A stretch of DNA of 64,000 bases from NCBI GenBank assembly GCA_003254905.1, contig QANU01063326.1:424241-488240 (forward strand). Direction: 5' to 3'. Positions 25,240 to 38,907 of this stretch are shown here, piece after piece (position 1 is the first letter of the stretch; each line of letters begins with the position of its first letter). The DNA is from Nissolia schottii. Lineage: Eukaryota; Streptophyta; Magnoliopsida; Fabales; Fabaceae. The position numbers and the translations under genes are program-made. The notes under the pieces are model-generated. The model had not been told where the DNA came from. It ran no database searches and saw only the letters and a program-made list of their open reading frames with translations.

Positions 25240-27540
25240 TCATTTCTTCGCAAGCAACTTCTTTGGAAGTTTATCCAGCGGAGTTGATTTCAAAAGAAAA
25301 AGCCTGGAAGCGCGCGCCTGCAAAGTACCTCCACATTTTAACCCACGTGATTGCAGTTCAGATTTTAACCTTTCCAATCCAAGAACCTGTTAAGACCATA
25401 AGTACGGGAAACACATCAAACTTCAGACAGCAATAAGTGGATGTCGACTATATCCTAGTTTAGGTGTTTTTTTCCCCCCTCCTCACATATCAAAATCTAC
25501 ACGTTTCTAAAAAAAATTTGCTTTTAAAAAAGAAAAGCTCAGTAGGATTCCACAAAGAAATATTTCAATTAAAAGTTATGGTTGGGTAAATTGTTTTAAG
25601 ACTAGATTCATCAAATCAAATTCAAGAATCCAAGATATAAATGCTGCTACATACAAACATAGCAAAGCGCAGCACACGGCAGAAAGTTATATGTCCAGAT
25701 AATGTACCTCAAGCTCTGCAGCTGAATTAAAAGCATCAAAATTCAGAGGCTCCTGCAATGCTGGAACACTGGTGCTAGGTGAGCTTTCTTCATGGGCTGA
25801 TGCTTTATGTTCAAGAGGTCCATCAGTTTCCATATCATTAGATTTGCTTGCACCAGCCCCATTTTCAGAGCTCACAATATTTGACTCTTGATTAACAGCT
25901 CCATTGCAATCCTGATATCCATTATCTTCAGCACTAAATCCAGAAACTACTGACTGTGAACGAGGCATAGCAGCAGCCTCAATCATCTCATCACACATCA
26001 CAGGTTCCACAGCAACACCAAGTTGGGCCTGAGTAGTTTCACAACTCCGGGATCCAGCAGCTTCCACTTCGGCTTCTATTACAGCTTCTTTCTCCTCTTC
26101 AGATGCACTTTCACAGGAGCATGCACCTGAGGAGTCTCCTTCCTGTTTCCGACCAGTTACGGAACCTGAACTGTCTTCAGCCTTGTTTGAGTCTGACTCG
26201 TTCTGGCTATTCAACACATCGGATTTTGGATTTTCCCCCTCCTTATCACTCTCATCCTCATCAGAATCATCACTATCACTTTCATCAAACTTTCTCTTTC
26301 CCATCCTAGAAAACCAAACCAGCAAAAAAGTCAATATTAATCCATGAAATCCTTTTATGAGTGCAAGTGCGAGAGTTAAGTCTAAACAATCATCAATAGA
26401 GGTCCTAAAGGTTATCAAGCAACCACATTATTCTGTCCAAAACACCATGTGTAATACTGCAACAACAACTAAGCCATGTCCCACTATGTAATAATCAGAA
26501 GTAATTATCAATTTTTCATTGAAATATTTATCCTTCACAAGACCATAGCAAAAGCATCTACATGGTACTATGATCAGTTCTTAACATCTCAGCACTAAAT
26601 TCATCTAGCGGACCAAAAAATATGCCTACTAAACATCAGCTTCAAGTATGCAATTCCATGCTAATATTATTTCTCAAAATCAAATATTCATTTGAATTAA
26701 GCTGACCGTGGATTGAGAGAACAAACCACCGTAATCTAAAACAAAAACAACACCAACACGCTTCAAAGCAAAAAGCTCCAATAACAGACATCCAATCACA
26801 GTTCCCACACAAAAATCGTTCACCAAACATGCAACCAAAATCACTCACAAAACAAAACAAAAAATATACACTTACCATATCTTCAACTTCTTGGAATCAG
26901 CCCTATCATTTGCAGCTTCAGAACCCTTCCTCTTACCATTGAGAGACATCAGAGCGTCCTTAACGGATTCGGCAACATCCGCAACACACCGCTCAGACTC
27001 CTCCCTATACTTGGCGACGTACTTGTGGGCCTCACCATCGCCCGCACCCTTCTTACCCTTCTTCATCTGCTTCTTCAGAAACTCCTCCGCCACCTTCTCC
27101 AGCTTCCGCTCCTCCTCCGCCGCCCTCCACTCCTCCAGCCTCTTCTCCGCGTTCACGTGCCTCAGCCTCCTCCCGCTCATGTCCCTGCAGGCGTCGAAGT
27201 TGTTCGTCTTCTTCTGCCCGGCCTTCGTCGCCGCCCCACGCAGCAGCGAACCGAACCCTCCCTTCCCGCCCTTCAGCGGCAGCAGCAGCCGCACCGTCGG
27301 GAACACGTTGCCGCCCTCGGGAGGGCACGAGATGGCGGATCCGTCGTCGTCGAGGTGGCGGAAACCGGTGACGAGGCGCTGGTGATGCGGCGGGATCCCG
27401 GTGAGGTCGAAGAGCCGATCCTTTATGGAGTTGGCAAAAAGGATCGGGGATGGGAAAACTAGGGTTAGGGTTTTCCCGTCCAAGTGCTTCACGAAGAGAT
27501 TGTACATCCTGTTGCCGTTGATGCTGTGATCCATTTCCAT
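25240..27540 (-). CDS. SDE2: SDE2, ubiquitin-like-fold genome stability and splicing factor
   Basis: Three exons, complement of 26876-27540, 25708-26305 and 25240-25386, give 469 residues with GT-AG introns. An N-terminal ubiquitin-like domain ([18 protein letters not shown]) ends in [14 protein letters not shown], residues 89-102, which contains the conserved Gly-Gly/Lys site where SDE2 proteins are cut to release a Lys-starting mature form. The conserved [20 protein letters not shown] block and a coiled, charged region follow. Next come an acidic serine-rich stretch ([13 protein letters not shown]) and the C-terminal SAP-like helix-extended-helix domain ([14 protein letters not shown]). In yeast and human, SDE2 acts in intron-specific pre-mRNA splicing, replication stress response and telomere silencing, in the nucleus. 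The protein has about 11 residues before MYNLF, so a downstream start is possible. In the last exon QARASR stands where relatives commonly have QERAAR. Confidence 0.92.
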
Positions 27541-28559
27541 TGTGGATTAGTGGGTGGAAAGGATTGGGGATTCAGAAGAGGAAAGGAGGCTACAGGTAAT
27601 TCGGAAATTAGGGTTTGGGAGAGCCTCAATCTCGATTTTCAGTCGAGAGATAACAAATATCTATCACATTAACTATCTCCAGGTTGATTAACAGTGTTTT
27701 TTTGTTAATGCACAATTTTTTTTAATTATTTTAAAAATTATTGAAATTATCGTTTTTTTTTTAAATTTATGTGCAATATTTACCAGGCAATTTATGCTTG
27801 CCAAGATACACCTGCAATAATATAAAAAGCTGTTGTACATGTTGTTTTTTGAGGTGTAAGTATCATTAGATTGTTTGGTAGGTCATGTCTTCAAAAATAA
27901 TTTTCCTGAAAAATTATTATATTACAATATTGTGGTTTTTTCTTAACATTTTATATTTGTATGGATCTAAAATAGTCATTGTAATTGGCCATTTTAAAAG
28001 TAAAATAATAATAAAGTCTTAAAATTCTCATTATATATAATAATTTCATAATTTTTATTATTATTTTATTTTTTAAATCGTCACTTGCAATGATGATTTC
28101 AAAATATGTGTCGTACACGTAAAAGTTGTTAAATCTCATTCTAACTATTTTAAAAGATTCATATTATTGAAAGTGATTAGATGTATAAAACTCTTTTTAT
28201 ATTATTGATGCATAGAAATTCACCAATTTTAGATAAACTTATTAACAAATCATTATTCTTTATTAAAATTTATAACTGAGCTAATTAAAAATTTAAGATG
28301 TCAATGTCAATACATTTTAAAATAATAGTTCGGACAAAAATAGATTTTACATGTTTTAGTAAAAATATATTTTTGATATACATTGAATGTTTTCCAAGTC
28401 ATAACCATATCTCATATTGACTTTTAAGTTAAATAGTATAAAAGTAAGATATTTTTTTTAATTATGTGACAAAATATTATTAGATTACTTTTCAAATGGT
28501 AATGCATCAATGGTGGGTAATATTGTATGAAGTGAAGTTACAGTATTAAAATATCAAAA
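27541..28559. other. SDE2 promoter side and AT-rich intergenic DNA
   Basis: The first 150 bp upstream of the SDE2 start, to about 27690, are probably its leader and promoter. The rest is AT-rich, with no recognised gene. Confidence 0.4.
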
Positions 28560-28775
28560 ATGCTACATGTACACTCAATTTCATACACCCATACATACAC
28601 CATTAATAATGCACAAACTTTATTCTCACAGTGTACAAACATTACAAACTTGTAAATGATACTTTCAACTATACTTAATTTAGTGCACAAACATTACATG
28701 AGTTAAAACACAAACTTTATGTATATAAGGACGGGGTGTATGTATGGTGTATGGTTTTTGGTGTACGGGTAGTAG
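28560..28775. mobile_element. MITE family copy A (short version)
   Basis: It begins ATGCTACATGTACACTCAAT and ends GGTGTACGGGTAGTA, which are inverted versions of one terminus. The inside holds alternating CACAAACTTTAT and CACAAACATTAC words. Two longer relatives occur near 44611-45167 and 51605-52069. This copy joins the first about 40 bp directly to the last about 170 bp of the long form, so it is an internal-deletion derivative. No coding capacity. Confidence 0.65.
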
Positions 28776-30432
28776 AACTCTTAAAATATTAGTGGAGATT
28801 TAAAAATATAGACAAGTTATTTTCATCCATCCTCTAGTGAGGTGGATACTACGGTGCTATTAGTTAAAAAAAAAAAAAAAAGAAAGAAAAGTTCTGGTAT
28901 TCCTCAACTATCTTGTTAAAATTTGAGCAGAAATAAGAAATAATAATAATCCACAAAATTAAAGTGTTAAATGATAAATACTAAATAGAATAGAACAAAA
29001 CTTGTCTTTTACATTAACAAAAGCACTTAAATAAATTATTCAGTCTCCCTTTTGGGTCTCTTTCTTTCTGTGTATCTGAAGAAAAATGTATCACATGTCA
29101 CCACTAGAAATTAGACTTCTTAGAGGTCGCTGTTGATCATACCTTTTGAATGACATGTGAGTGTTCTTTTAGCACGACTACATGATTGATTAAAAAGTTG
29201 CCCATATGTTTGAGGCTTTCTTGGGTTGAAAATCATGAAGTTTGCATGCATGCAAGCAAACCAACCAAACAACTATATTGTGTTCACATTTAAGCAATTA
29301 ACTAACCCCCAGTTCGATCCTTCCTTAGACGTTTTACTTTCACAACGATGAAGCTGCGCTTTTATCCATAGCCATCATTCTCCTTTCCATTAGATGTGAA
29401 GCAGAGGAGGAGGTTTCAATCTCATGCCTCCAAATGATCTTGGAGATAGCACCTTGTCGTAGCTTCCTGGAGCAAAGCAGCATGAAGAAGCCGTCCCAAT
29501 ATAGGGAAGTATGATCCTAACTGTATGCCTATGCTTCCCAAAGAGTGTGGCGTGTCTATTGAACTTCCTCCTATTGATCAGAAAACCGATTGCTCCAAGT
29601 AATATATTTAGCTTAATTTGGTATTATAAGGGGAAGAGCTCAGCAGGGATTTTGATTTGTAGCCTTGTTGGGCTCTTCTTCTGATAGGTATCTTTTTTAA
29701 TTTATATCCTTTTAGCTGTAACTTGAAGAGAAAGATAATTATTTCTTTCTTTTTTTTTTTCCCTTGGTGATGCAGAATATAATCTATATGTTGTAGAACA
29801 ATTGATTGATCCTGCTTGGAATGTTTGGCTGCTGAAACTGGAAATCAGGAAATGTTACAAGGAAGTTAAGAAATATTGTCGGGGATGTACAATGCAATCG
29901 TGAATAAATAAAATAATATATTATTGTTATTCTGTCCGACATGCTACAATTTATTTTTTAGATCATGGACATTATTGAACATTAAAGTAAATCTTCAAAT
30001 TTGTTCTTACAGTTGACAACATCGGTTAAGTTTGTCCCAAACTATGAAAAATACCAAATTTGTTCTGAGGTTGTTAAAAGTTGATCAAATTAGTCCTTCA
30101 ATGCCAGTCAAGTATTAGTCCCTCTTAGGTATTAATTTGATCTACTTTTGACAATCTCAAGGACGAATTTGATACTTTTGATAGCTTGGGGACGAATTTG
30201 ACCAATGCTGCGAACCTTGGAGACAAATTTGTAAGTTTACTCTTTCATCTTGAATACCAAATGGACTATACTATACTTGTCGTACAAAACCAGCATAACT
30301 TACAACATTTTCAAGTTACATATGCGCACACACTAGCCATGGAGGGTGGATATATTAACCATGCTCATATATGCAAGTATAGTTTCTATCTAAAGATAAA
30401 ATTTGCAATCAATTGCTTGGAACTACCGCACT
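28776..30432. other. Intergenic DNA without a recognised gene
   Basis: A poly-A tract occurs near 28866. The segment 29300-29620 is less AT-rich and holds a short cysteine-containing frame (CMPMLPKECGV near 29520) without a supported start or intron structure. From about 30000 to 30240 there is a GGACGAATTTG/ACAAATTTGTAAG-type sequence that may be the end of an unidentified transposon. Nothing here can be called a gene. Confidence 0.35.
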
Positions 30433-33400
30433 CTAGTGTTTCTGAGTAGAGAAATCTGGCTCAGCTGGCTTTGGAGGTAGCAGAGGTAGTAGCCTCTGTG
30501 GCATTCTGTTGCGTTCGCTATTTTCTCTCTTCAAGTTTCTCAAAGCATTGGCAGCAAACTTCGATGCATACAGGGTAGCACCAAGGCTTATAGAGGACCC
30601 ATCCTCATTTGCCAATGCACCTTTTAGCCTGTCTTCTTCTTCGCGCAATGACCTCTCAACCTTCCTTTTCCAGAACCGACGCCAAACTACTTGTATGAAA
30701 CAGGCAGCCCATGTCTTCCATTGCATGGAATAGAACCTGGAAAAACACATTGCAGAATGAGTTTATGAAGGATATTCTCTAATCTCTTTCTATTTACCAG
30801 GTTTTAAGAGAGAATTGATTCTAAGATCTTTAGATTCTATGCCACAATCTTACATGTCCCTAACCAAGCAGTTTATAAATTGATGTTAAAAATGAGTTTG
30901 ATGGGACTATAGTCTCAGAATCTAAACAAAGCTTATGGTTTTGAATTATTTCTGCAACTTGATTCCTATGGTGCAGCACTGCTCAAGAAAAAGGTAATGA
31001 CGCATAAGCAAAGAGGGAAAATGAGAAACATGATACCAACAAGACTTACCTGAAAGCATGCTGGAGCTGTTTGCTTTGAAGGCGTCGAAATTGGGAGGCA
31101 ACGACCTTCAAGTCATCAGACGTGAGAGCGAAGGCTTCAACTTCTGATATGGTTTCTACTGTTCTAGTTGAGATGGGAAGATTTGAGGAGGAGGAGGAGT
31201 TAGGATCCAAGGCCCATGTTAGAAGCTCCTCTCCACAGAAGTCACCGGCCTTGAGTTGGAAGGAGTTGAAGAAACCGGTTCTTCCACCATTTGTTGTCAT
31301 GGTAGCAAGGTTTCCACGCATGACGAAGAGCATCTCATCAACCGGATCTCCTTCGCGAACAATGTAGCTCTTCTCTATATAAAGGACCGGCTTCAGTCTG
31401 TCACACATTGCATCCAACAACTGCTCATCCATTTTCTCAAACAACGGAACCTAATAGAGCAATAAGAACATAAAATGTTGATTAATCATCATTACACTTC
31501 TAAAGTATAGGATAGGTAGATAAAAAGATGCATAATTTGGATATATGATTATGTACGATACCCACTTTTTTAACTAACGCCAAGCAGAGATGACGCTTTA
31601 TGTCCCTTCTTATATCTTTAGGAAGGGTGCGAATCAACGTCTCCTCTTCAACACCCCTATTTTTTTGCCATTTGTATTGTTCATACTGTCTAATTCTTCC
31701 CTTCAACTTCTCAGGTAGCATACGGTGGGACATCCACTGTTCTGCGTCCCGCCTCTTCACTCTCATCTCTTCAACTCTAACAGTTGTAGATTGCAGATAT
31801 TTCTGTAAAATATTCAACACCACCCATGAGTTAATTAACTGAGATGCTTAAATGCTCCAAAATCAATGCACTTGTAACAACAACACATTATATGCAAGAC
31901 CAAGCATTACCTGCATGTTTCCAATAAGCAATGAGAATAAAACCAATCCAAAAATGGCAATGAAGATGGCAAAGGCTATCTCGACAACATAAGTAGTCGT
32001 CTTGAGATTTTGTCCAACAGAACTGAAAATAAAATGAGCCAATTTATTATTTCTATCATGCTTTGGCCCCCATTGTAAGGTGTTACAAACACTAATAAGA
32101 AACTGGGATCAAAATTAACATAAGGATATAAAAGTTCCATGTTTCATAAAATGTGAATCTTGCATTTGGATGATGAGTCAAGAGCACAAAAGGTTATTCA
32201 CCAACCTCAAATTGCGCAACCCCCACCAAAAGCAGTAGAAGAACTTCTGAGGGAAATCTGTTGTTGAATCTACCACACCTGATTCCAAAGCATCAAAAAA
32301 TATTCCGAAATTGAAGACTGTTTGGTTTTGGATTTGATCAGGGTCAATGAGAGGGCAAGTGGTATTTAGAAGTTTTTTGACAGCTTCACTCCGGGGTCCA
32401 CAACCAAAATTCGCTTCACGAAAGAGCTTGGCATTGTTCATCTCTCGGCGCCAGCATCGAATCGCTGATTCTACTGAAAGCAGATACCAGTTAGCTCCAA
32501 CCACCTGGTAAGCCACATAGATTTGGTTTTGGTGATCATAGAACTTAGCATGATCTAAACAAGGAATATAGATAAGTTGATCTGAACAAGTAATAAAATC
32601 AGCTTACATGACTTGCTAGCATATAAAGAAAAAGATTAAAAGCAGCTCCAGCCCATGCTGTCTCAGTCAATATACCAGAAGTTCTAGTTACTTCTTTGAA
32701 TAACGGCAAGATTCGCAGAAGTCTCGGCACATACTGGATTAACACTACTGACTTCAATAAATCCTTTGCTACAAATGGAAGTGAGCTTTTCAGGTTTGGG
32801 AGTACAGCTAAAACGATCACCTGAAGTGTTAAAAATAACATCAAAACAATGACTTTCACATCAAACAGAACTGAAATAAAAACATTATTATTACAAAGGT
32901 CTTCATTTTGGCTACCATGCTACTTATCAATATCATAGGAAAATACTAAGGCACTAATGCTGATACTTTAGGCAGAAACTCTCTCTATAAATCAAAGCAT
33001 TAAAATCCATCCATGTCATCAAGTACTTAATCATAGAGTTGATGTTACACCATCAATGGATGAGAAAGATAATTCTGGTGATTCTGTACAAACTAGGGCT
33101 ACAGATTAGTCTGCTGCTCTATGTGTATCCATTAACATTCGGCATTTGGGTGCTAATGATGTATAGAAAAAGCACCTCATACTTAAGTAAGAACGATTTG
33201 AAGAGGGAGATAGATACCTGTGGAAGTGGAATAATTGATAGGACGTCGATGGCAAAGAATGAATACAAGTATCTTTTCATTATAGCCACAGGATCCTCAA
33301 TCAGCTCACCCATTCCAAAAACACGAGAAGAAGAAGAAGGGGCAATAAACCCTGTCCGGAACTGAAAGATTATGCGAAGAATGTAGAAAAGATCAAAGAA

Positions 33401-34141
33401 GGTGCGAAGAACACTGGCAGTGATCTGCAACGTTCCATCCAAATCCAGGCATTTCTCTTTGCCATTGATCACCGGAATGTAAAAGAACAGCGGGTCCACA
33501 GAGACCGCCATCACACACGTGATCACAAAGATCTTGTTCCATTTCTGAAGAACCGGTCCTTTTGGATCAAGAATCTTGCTCCTATGGTCCGGTTTTTTCT
33601 TTTGTCCGTCGCTCATGGGATGCACAGTTGAAGAAGGTTTCCTCAACTTCTTGAACTTCTCTGACCCGCTCTCGAGCCTCCTTCCAATGCTCTTCAAAAC
33701 AGCACCAACACTTGGTATGCCTTTTCTTCTATGATAACCACCATTAACAGAACCTTCCTGCTCTATACTAAAAGATGACTCTGACTTCCAGTCCTCAAAC
33801 CTGAAGAGAAACATAAACTTAGTAAATTCCTTAAAGTGAGCATCTATCAGAAATATGTGGCTGAGCATCAATCACTTTACTCCCAGACACATTGATTTAT
33901 GAATGTACAAAAAAAAAGTGAAATTGACAGATAGTATGGGACGGAGGGAGGAAGCACTCCCAAATCAAATTGATCTCATGGTAAAATCTCATTACAAGCT
34001 ATCCAATTTTTATGTCAAATTTGGGAGGACTAGATAGGAACATGAGGGCAAAAATAGAACTATAATTTTAGCAACAAAAATATGTAGCAACGCAACGGTT
34101 GAGCAAACAAACCTCACAAATTTAGGTTCCATTCCGTACAT
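30433..34141 (-). CDS. CNGC10: Cyclic nucleotide-gated ion channel, CNGC1/CNGC10 type
   Basis: Eight coding exons, complement of 34113-34141, 33218-33800, 32608-32820, 32206-32504, 31911-32022, 31566-31802, 31050-31450 and 30433-30736, make 725 residues in one frame. A tiny first exon encodes MYGMEPKFV and joins to RFEDWKSESS. Six transmembrane helices are expected from about residue 98 (WNKIFVITCVMAVSVDPLFF) to about 415. The pore segment WWGLRN...SSVGQNL carries the plant-type GQN filter at 378-380. A C-linker and a cyclic-nucleotide-binding domain follow (about 495-615; REGDPVDEMLF and GDFCGEELLTWALDP), then an IQ calmodulin site (CFIQVVWRRFWKRK, about 637-650). The tail SLGATLYASKFAANALRNL is characteristic of group I CNGCs. 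Such channels pass Ca2+ and K+ across the plasma membrane. No break is visible. Confidence 0.93.
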
Positions 34142-35200
34142 GATTTAGCAACTTCTGCCTCCACTGAGAGCTTATGGAAAAAACTGTGTTCAATGAAGTG
34201 AAACAGAAGATTCAGGCCTGCAAAATCCAGCATTAAAATTAGCAGCTTGTTATCTTCCATAAGTTACACAAGTGTGAATGATGTAGCTGGAAAAAAAGAG
34301 AATAATCTTCAATTTCTAATACATATTAGTTAAAGTTAAAAAAATATAGCCACCAATGACCAAACCAATATTTAAATTCAAGTCAAGTCAATTCTCTAAA
34401 GTCAAATACTCACAACGCCTACCAACCCCAACAAGGGTCACAAATGAATTTGTAAATAACCATAGGACACGCCAATTTTTACAAGAGAGACAAGGAAGAG
34501 AGGACTTGAACCACATGAACCAAGTGGAATTATTCATTGGTTCAAAAGAAAAAAAAAAAAAACCAACGATGAAGAATTTGATGAATCACATAGTAGGAAG
34601 AACAACTAGCTAAGAGTTTAATACCAACCAAATGAATCAGAATCACTAGGAGGTAGAAAACAGACATGTAATTTATGTAAACAATAAATAAACCAAAAAT
34701 CAAACATAAACATGGCTCTGTATTTGGTTTCTGAGGAAACCAAGAAAGAGATAAAACTCTCAGAAAGGAGAAAGATCGTTAAACAAAAAAAAAATGCTCT
34801 GTTTCTGCTTAAAGGAAGGTAAAAGAAATTTGCAAAAAGAGTAAAAAAAAAACAATGGAAATTAACACCAAACCTCAAACATGCCAAAAAAAAACGTTCG
34901 ATTAGTGCAAAAGGGTATCCGAATCGAAGGCAAAGTTGGAAGCTTCCGTTACCTATATGTGGGGATCCAAATGGTAAGCAAAGAAACAGAGCAAAAAAAC
35001 GTTACATGCAGTGTCGTGGAGGAGTTTGATGCTGTTACTTCGAGGTACGAGGGTTTGTAGACTTCAAGAAAGGTGATGTTGGGTTTGAAGGACATTTTGT
35101 TGAATGGCATTGGTTGCAGCAATTGACATGACACGAGTGAAAAAACAAGGAAACAGAAGGAGGGAGGGAAGAACAAAGACTGAGAACGAGTCAAGTCAGC
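34142..35200 (-). other. Upstream leader region of the CNGC gene
   Basis: About 1 kb upstream of the tiny first coding exon. Purine-rich and poly-A tracts suggest transcribed untranslated DNA, perhaps with a leader intron, but no non-coding exon border is decisive. The open frame near 34949-35194 shows no family resemblance and is treated as leader. Confidence 0.3.
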
Positions 35201-37567
35201 GCTAATACTTGTTAACTGTTATATTCTATATTCTTTATTAATTAAATGCTTCTGTTTTTATTTTCACTATACTAAATATTCCCTAATTTAGGTTTTAAAT
35301 TTTACTGCATTCATTTTACTTAATTTTATTAAATATTTTTAATTTAAAATATTTTTTTTCAATTTTTTTATTTAAAAATTTAAAAAGAATATGAATTAAA
35401 TAATTTATATAAAAATAATATTAATAATTTTCAAATAATTTTCGTGTGCATGACAGTAATGGAATTGGAAATATGGCACTTCGGAACATTCAGATGCGGT
35501 ATGCTAATGCATGTAACAGCGAACAAATTATCAGATATACGGAAATACTATAATACAAGTATACTATATACTATGGTTGTACATGTATTTTTGCCGTACC
35601 AAAATTTGAGATTTTGTACAATTATATAGTTGTACATGTATTTTCCCCCAACTATTTTACTAAGTTCGCCCCCCATATAATGAGATAAATAAGAAACAAT
35701 TATAAGAAATCAACCTACTTTCCAATTTTTCTCTTCATCTGTTTATCTTTTAAAAAAATGCCTTGTTTTAATTAAATGTGAAAATTTTCTAGAAAAATTG
35801 CTTAATATTTTTTTTTGATGTGTAAATATAATTATGTGAAATTCTTTATATTTATATATTATTTTTGCCCCCATTATATATATTTTGGATCCGTCATTAA
35901 ATTTAACCCTTTTTTTTTTCATATTTTTAACCAAAATACCCTTAACAAATAATTTTATACATTAAAACATATTTATCAAAATAAAATAAAATGATTAATA
36001 ATAATATAAAAATTTTATTCACAATTATAATACTTGTATAAAACTTATTCTATTAATAAAAAAATTATTATTAGTTTAAGAGAAAATATTAACTATTTAA
36101 CAATTAATTTAAAAATATTAATGTATACTTTTATACACATTATTATTTTAAAATCAAGTGTTAAAATATAATTAACTTGTTCTTTTAAAATTATCATAAA
36201 TTGTTAATTTTTTCTTTTATTATTAGTCATAGTTATACATATTATGTAATAGCAGTAACAATTAAGAAATTGACAGAGAGACTAACTTAAATAACTTTAT
36301 ATTTTGCAAGGATAATTTTAGCTGATAATTATGTTAAGAACGAAGTTAACATAGAAAGGATAATGAAGATATTTTAAAAAGATTATATGATGATAACAAG
36401 TGTTATCATAAAAAAAGAAATAAAAGAGTGACATGTGTCACTGTAGACTGTTTTACATTATCTTTATATGACCTATAAATATACCCTTCAGCATTAATAG
36501 AATGAAGAAAAAAATCATTAACGATTAGTTTCTATTTAGTAGTAATTTTAGAGTAGGTTTAGAGAATAATTTTCCTATAATTGACGTGAAAACCTATAAG
36601 AATGAAATTATACGTTTTTCCAAATTCTCTAAAACATAAAAATCAGAATGATGATGGTGGTAGCTCAGGAGATGGTTTCCGTGTGATTTGTAGTTTCGAC
36701 ACTCAAATAAAAACAAGAGTGCAGCATAATGTCTTTAGAGTAAGTGAATCATACCCTATAAAACAAGGGTAAGGTATACATATCGATTGCGATCCTCTCT
36801 ATTACTATGGATCATATTGGAATATGTTCCCATTATATGGTCTGAGATATTTAGGGATCAACCCCATTGATCTCCTCGAAAAAACTAAAAAAAGTGAAAT
36901 CAATAAAATAAACTCCACCTGATCTCATGTATAGATTACAAGAAGGCGGCGTTTTTCATATCAATCTATGTCAGTGCGAGTCTTCTAAATTATGGGCCTC
37001 AATTAGGCCGCCCTTGAAACCCAAAGGCTCCTTGGGCCGGTCCAGCGGAAAAAATTCCAAATATTTTGGACCAAAAAATAAGATTCCAAACATTAGAATT
37101 AGGAGTAAACTTCAAAATGTTTTGGAGTTTAAATTAAATAACATTTATAAGTTTCCATTTTTATTTTGTGAATCTTTATACACATCCTTCCATACAAAAT
37201 ATTCATTTTATTTGTGTTATGCTTGTTAAGCAACGAAAAGGTAAACATACGAGAATTGATTCTCTTAATTTGATAAAATTGTTATATAGTGTGATATCTC
37301 ACAAAAATGAATCCTCTAAAGTAAAAATATTGTCATGTGAATTCAAATGTGATCTCTCACCATCAAAATCCGTTACTTATGTTATGTGTAAGTCTCACTA
37401 TTTCAATTAGTACTAAGTGATCACAATTAGCCTCTCATGGTAAGATTTTCACTTGAGATGATTCATTCTTATCTCTCACCATCAATTAAGGTGGTAAAAC
37501 CCACACATAACATAAGCAACAGAGAAGATAATAGTGAGGTCACACTTAACAAAAATCAAATTGAGAG
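35201..37567. other. AT-rich intergenic DNA
   Basis: Mostly AT-rich, with no recognised gene. A somewhat GC-richer patch at about 36640-37060 contains AGGCCGCCCTTGAAACCC and GGCTCCTTGGGCCGG but no coding exon that I recognise. It may belong to an unidentified element. Confidence 0.4.
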
Positions 37568-38230
37568 TGTTAGAAATAAATTAGAATATTATTATTTGTT
37601 GAAAATATTTTAGATTTATCCTAGACTAATTTAATTCTTATTTAGTCTAATTTATTATTGATTTAGTTTGATTTTGTCCATTATGACTTTACTTTGTCCC
37701 TAACTTATGAATAGGCATTGACTCATTTAAACAACACACAACTCTCAGGAATACAAAACATCTCATTATTTGTTTATTCCTTGATAATTTTTTTGATCCA
37801 TCATGAAATCTCACATGGTATCAAAGCCATATTTATTTATTTCCCCACTTTCTGTTCTCCACAAAATATCTGATTTGCCTTCTCCATTGGAGACATTTCC
37901 AACCTCTTTATGTTGACGTTGCAGCCTCCGCATAATGCCTGTGCTGCTTACGCCGGGCCATGCATGACTCTCAATTGTCACTCATGCTTTCGCAAATTTG
38001 TGTCAAGCTTAAAGCTAGATAAGATCTTGAGAGAGGGTGTTAGAAATAAATCAGAATATTATTATATATTAAAAATATCTTAAATTTATCCTAGACTGAT
38101 TTAGTTCTTATTTAGTCTGATTTATTCTTAGCCTATAAATAAACGTTGACTCATTTGTACTCAACTTTTCGTTTGATTTTGCTCATTATGAGTGTCTAGC
38201 CTATAAATAAGTGTTGACTCCTTATTTAAG
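37568..38230 (+). mobile_element. Miniature LTR retrotransposon (TRIM-like)
   Basis: A 248-bp LTR (37568-37815) starts TGTTAGAAATAAATTAG and ends TCTCACA. It is followed at once by TGGTATCAAAGCC (37816-37828), a near-perfect primer site for initiator methionine tRNA. About 200 bp of non-coding interior ends in the polypurine tract GAGAGAGGG (38029-38037), directly before a second LTR starting TGTTAGAAATAAATCAG at 38038. This LTR-PBS-PPT-LTR layout without genes defines a TRIM. The second LTR is similar over about 120-180 bp and then diverges, so its right end is approximate. Confidence 0.75.
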
Positions 38231-38907
38231 GCACAACAAATACAAGAGAGAATGCAGACAATAACATATATATTACTAAATGTTGTGTAAAATATAAAAA
38301 AGTCAACACCTATTTATAGGTTAGGCATAGAATAAAGTCATAATAAATAGAATCAAATTAAATCAAACTAAATTAAACCAAATCAAAGATAATCAATCTA
38401 AGATATAATCAAAAATACCCTTCCTCAAGGTAAAGCTCCTTAAGTTTTAGACTTGTCACAGTTCAGTGGGCTAGGCTTAACTAGCAAAGGTAAGGCAACA
38501 TTGGGGCTGGGCATAACGGGCAAAGATAAGGCAACATGGGGGGGGGGGGTGGGGGCCAGAGGCAAAGGCCGTGATGGTACTTAGACGGCAGGGTTAGTCT
38601 TTGTGGAAAACGGAAATCTGTAAAATAAACAAAAATGACAACGGAGCCTAACAAAGAGGCATGTTAAGCATCGTGGGTAAACACTACGAGGGCACAACAA
38701 ATAGAGAATGTAGACAATATAGTGTATATTACTACTGAATGTTGTTGTGTGTAGAATACAAAGGAGCCAACGCTTATTTATATACTAGACATAAAACAAA
38801 ATCATAATCAAAATAATAAAATTAAATCAAGAATAAATTAAACTAAATCATGAATAATCAATCTAAGATATAATCAAATTTGATATTATTCGAATAATAT
38901 TCTAACA
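38231..38907 (-). mobile_element. Inverted LTR-like copies adjoining the TRIM
   Basis: Two further LTR-like segments lie in the opposite orientation, at about 38240-38420 and 38690-38907. The latter ends AATATTCTAACA, the reverse complement of the LTR start. They flank an interior with a duplicated AGGCAACATTGGGGCTGGGCATAAC-type block and a poly-G run near 38540. Together with the left TRIM they form a large imperfect inverted arrangement. No coding domain is visible. Confidence 0.6.

Noticed and set aside
26891..27462. Two plus-strand open frames of 145-164 codons
   Set aside because: Antisense to SDE2 exon 1; a by-product of its GC-rich codons.
34949..35194. Minus-strand 81-codon frame with a signal-peptide-like start
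   Set aside because: It is in the probable leader/promoter of the CNGC gene; no family resemblance or splice support.
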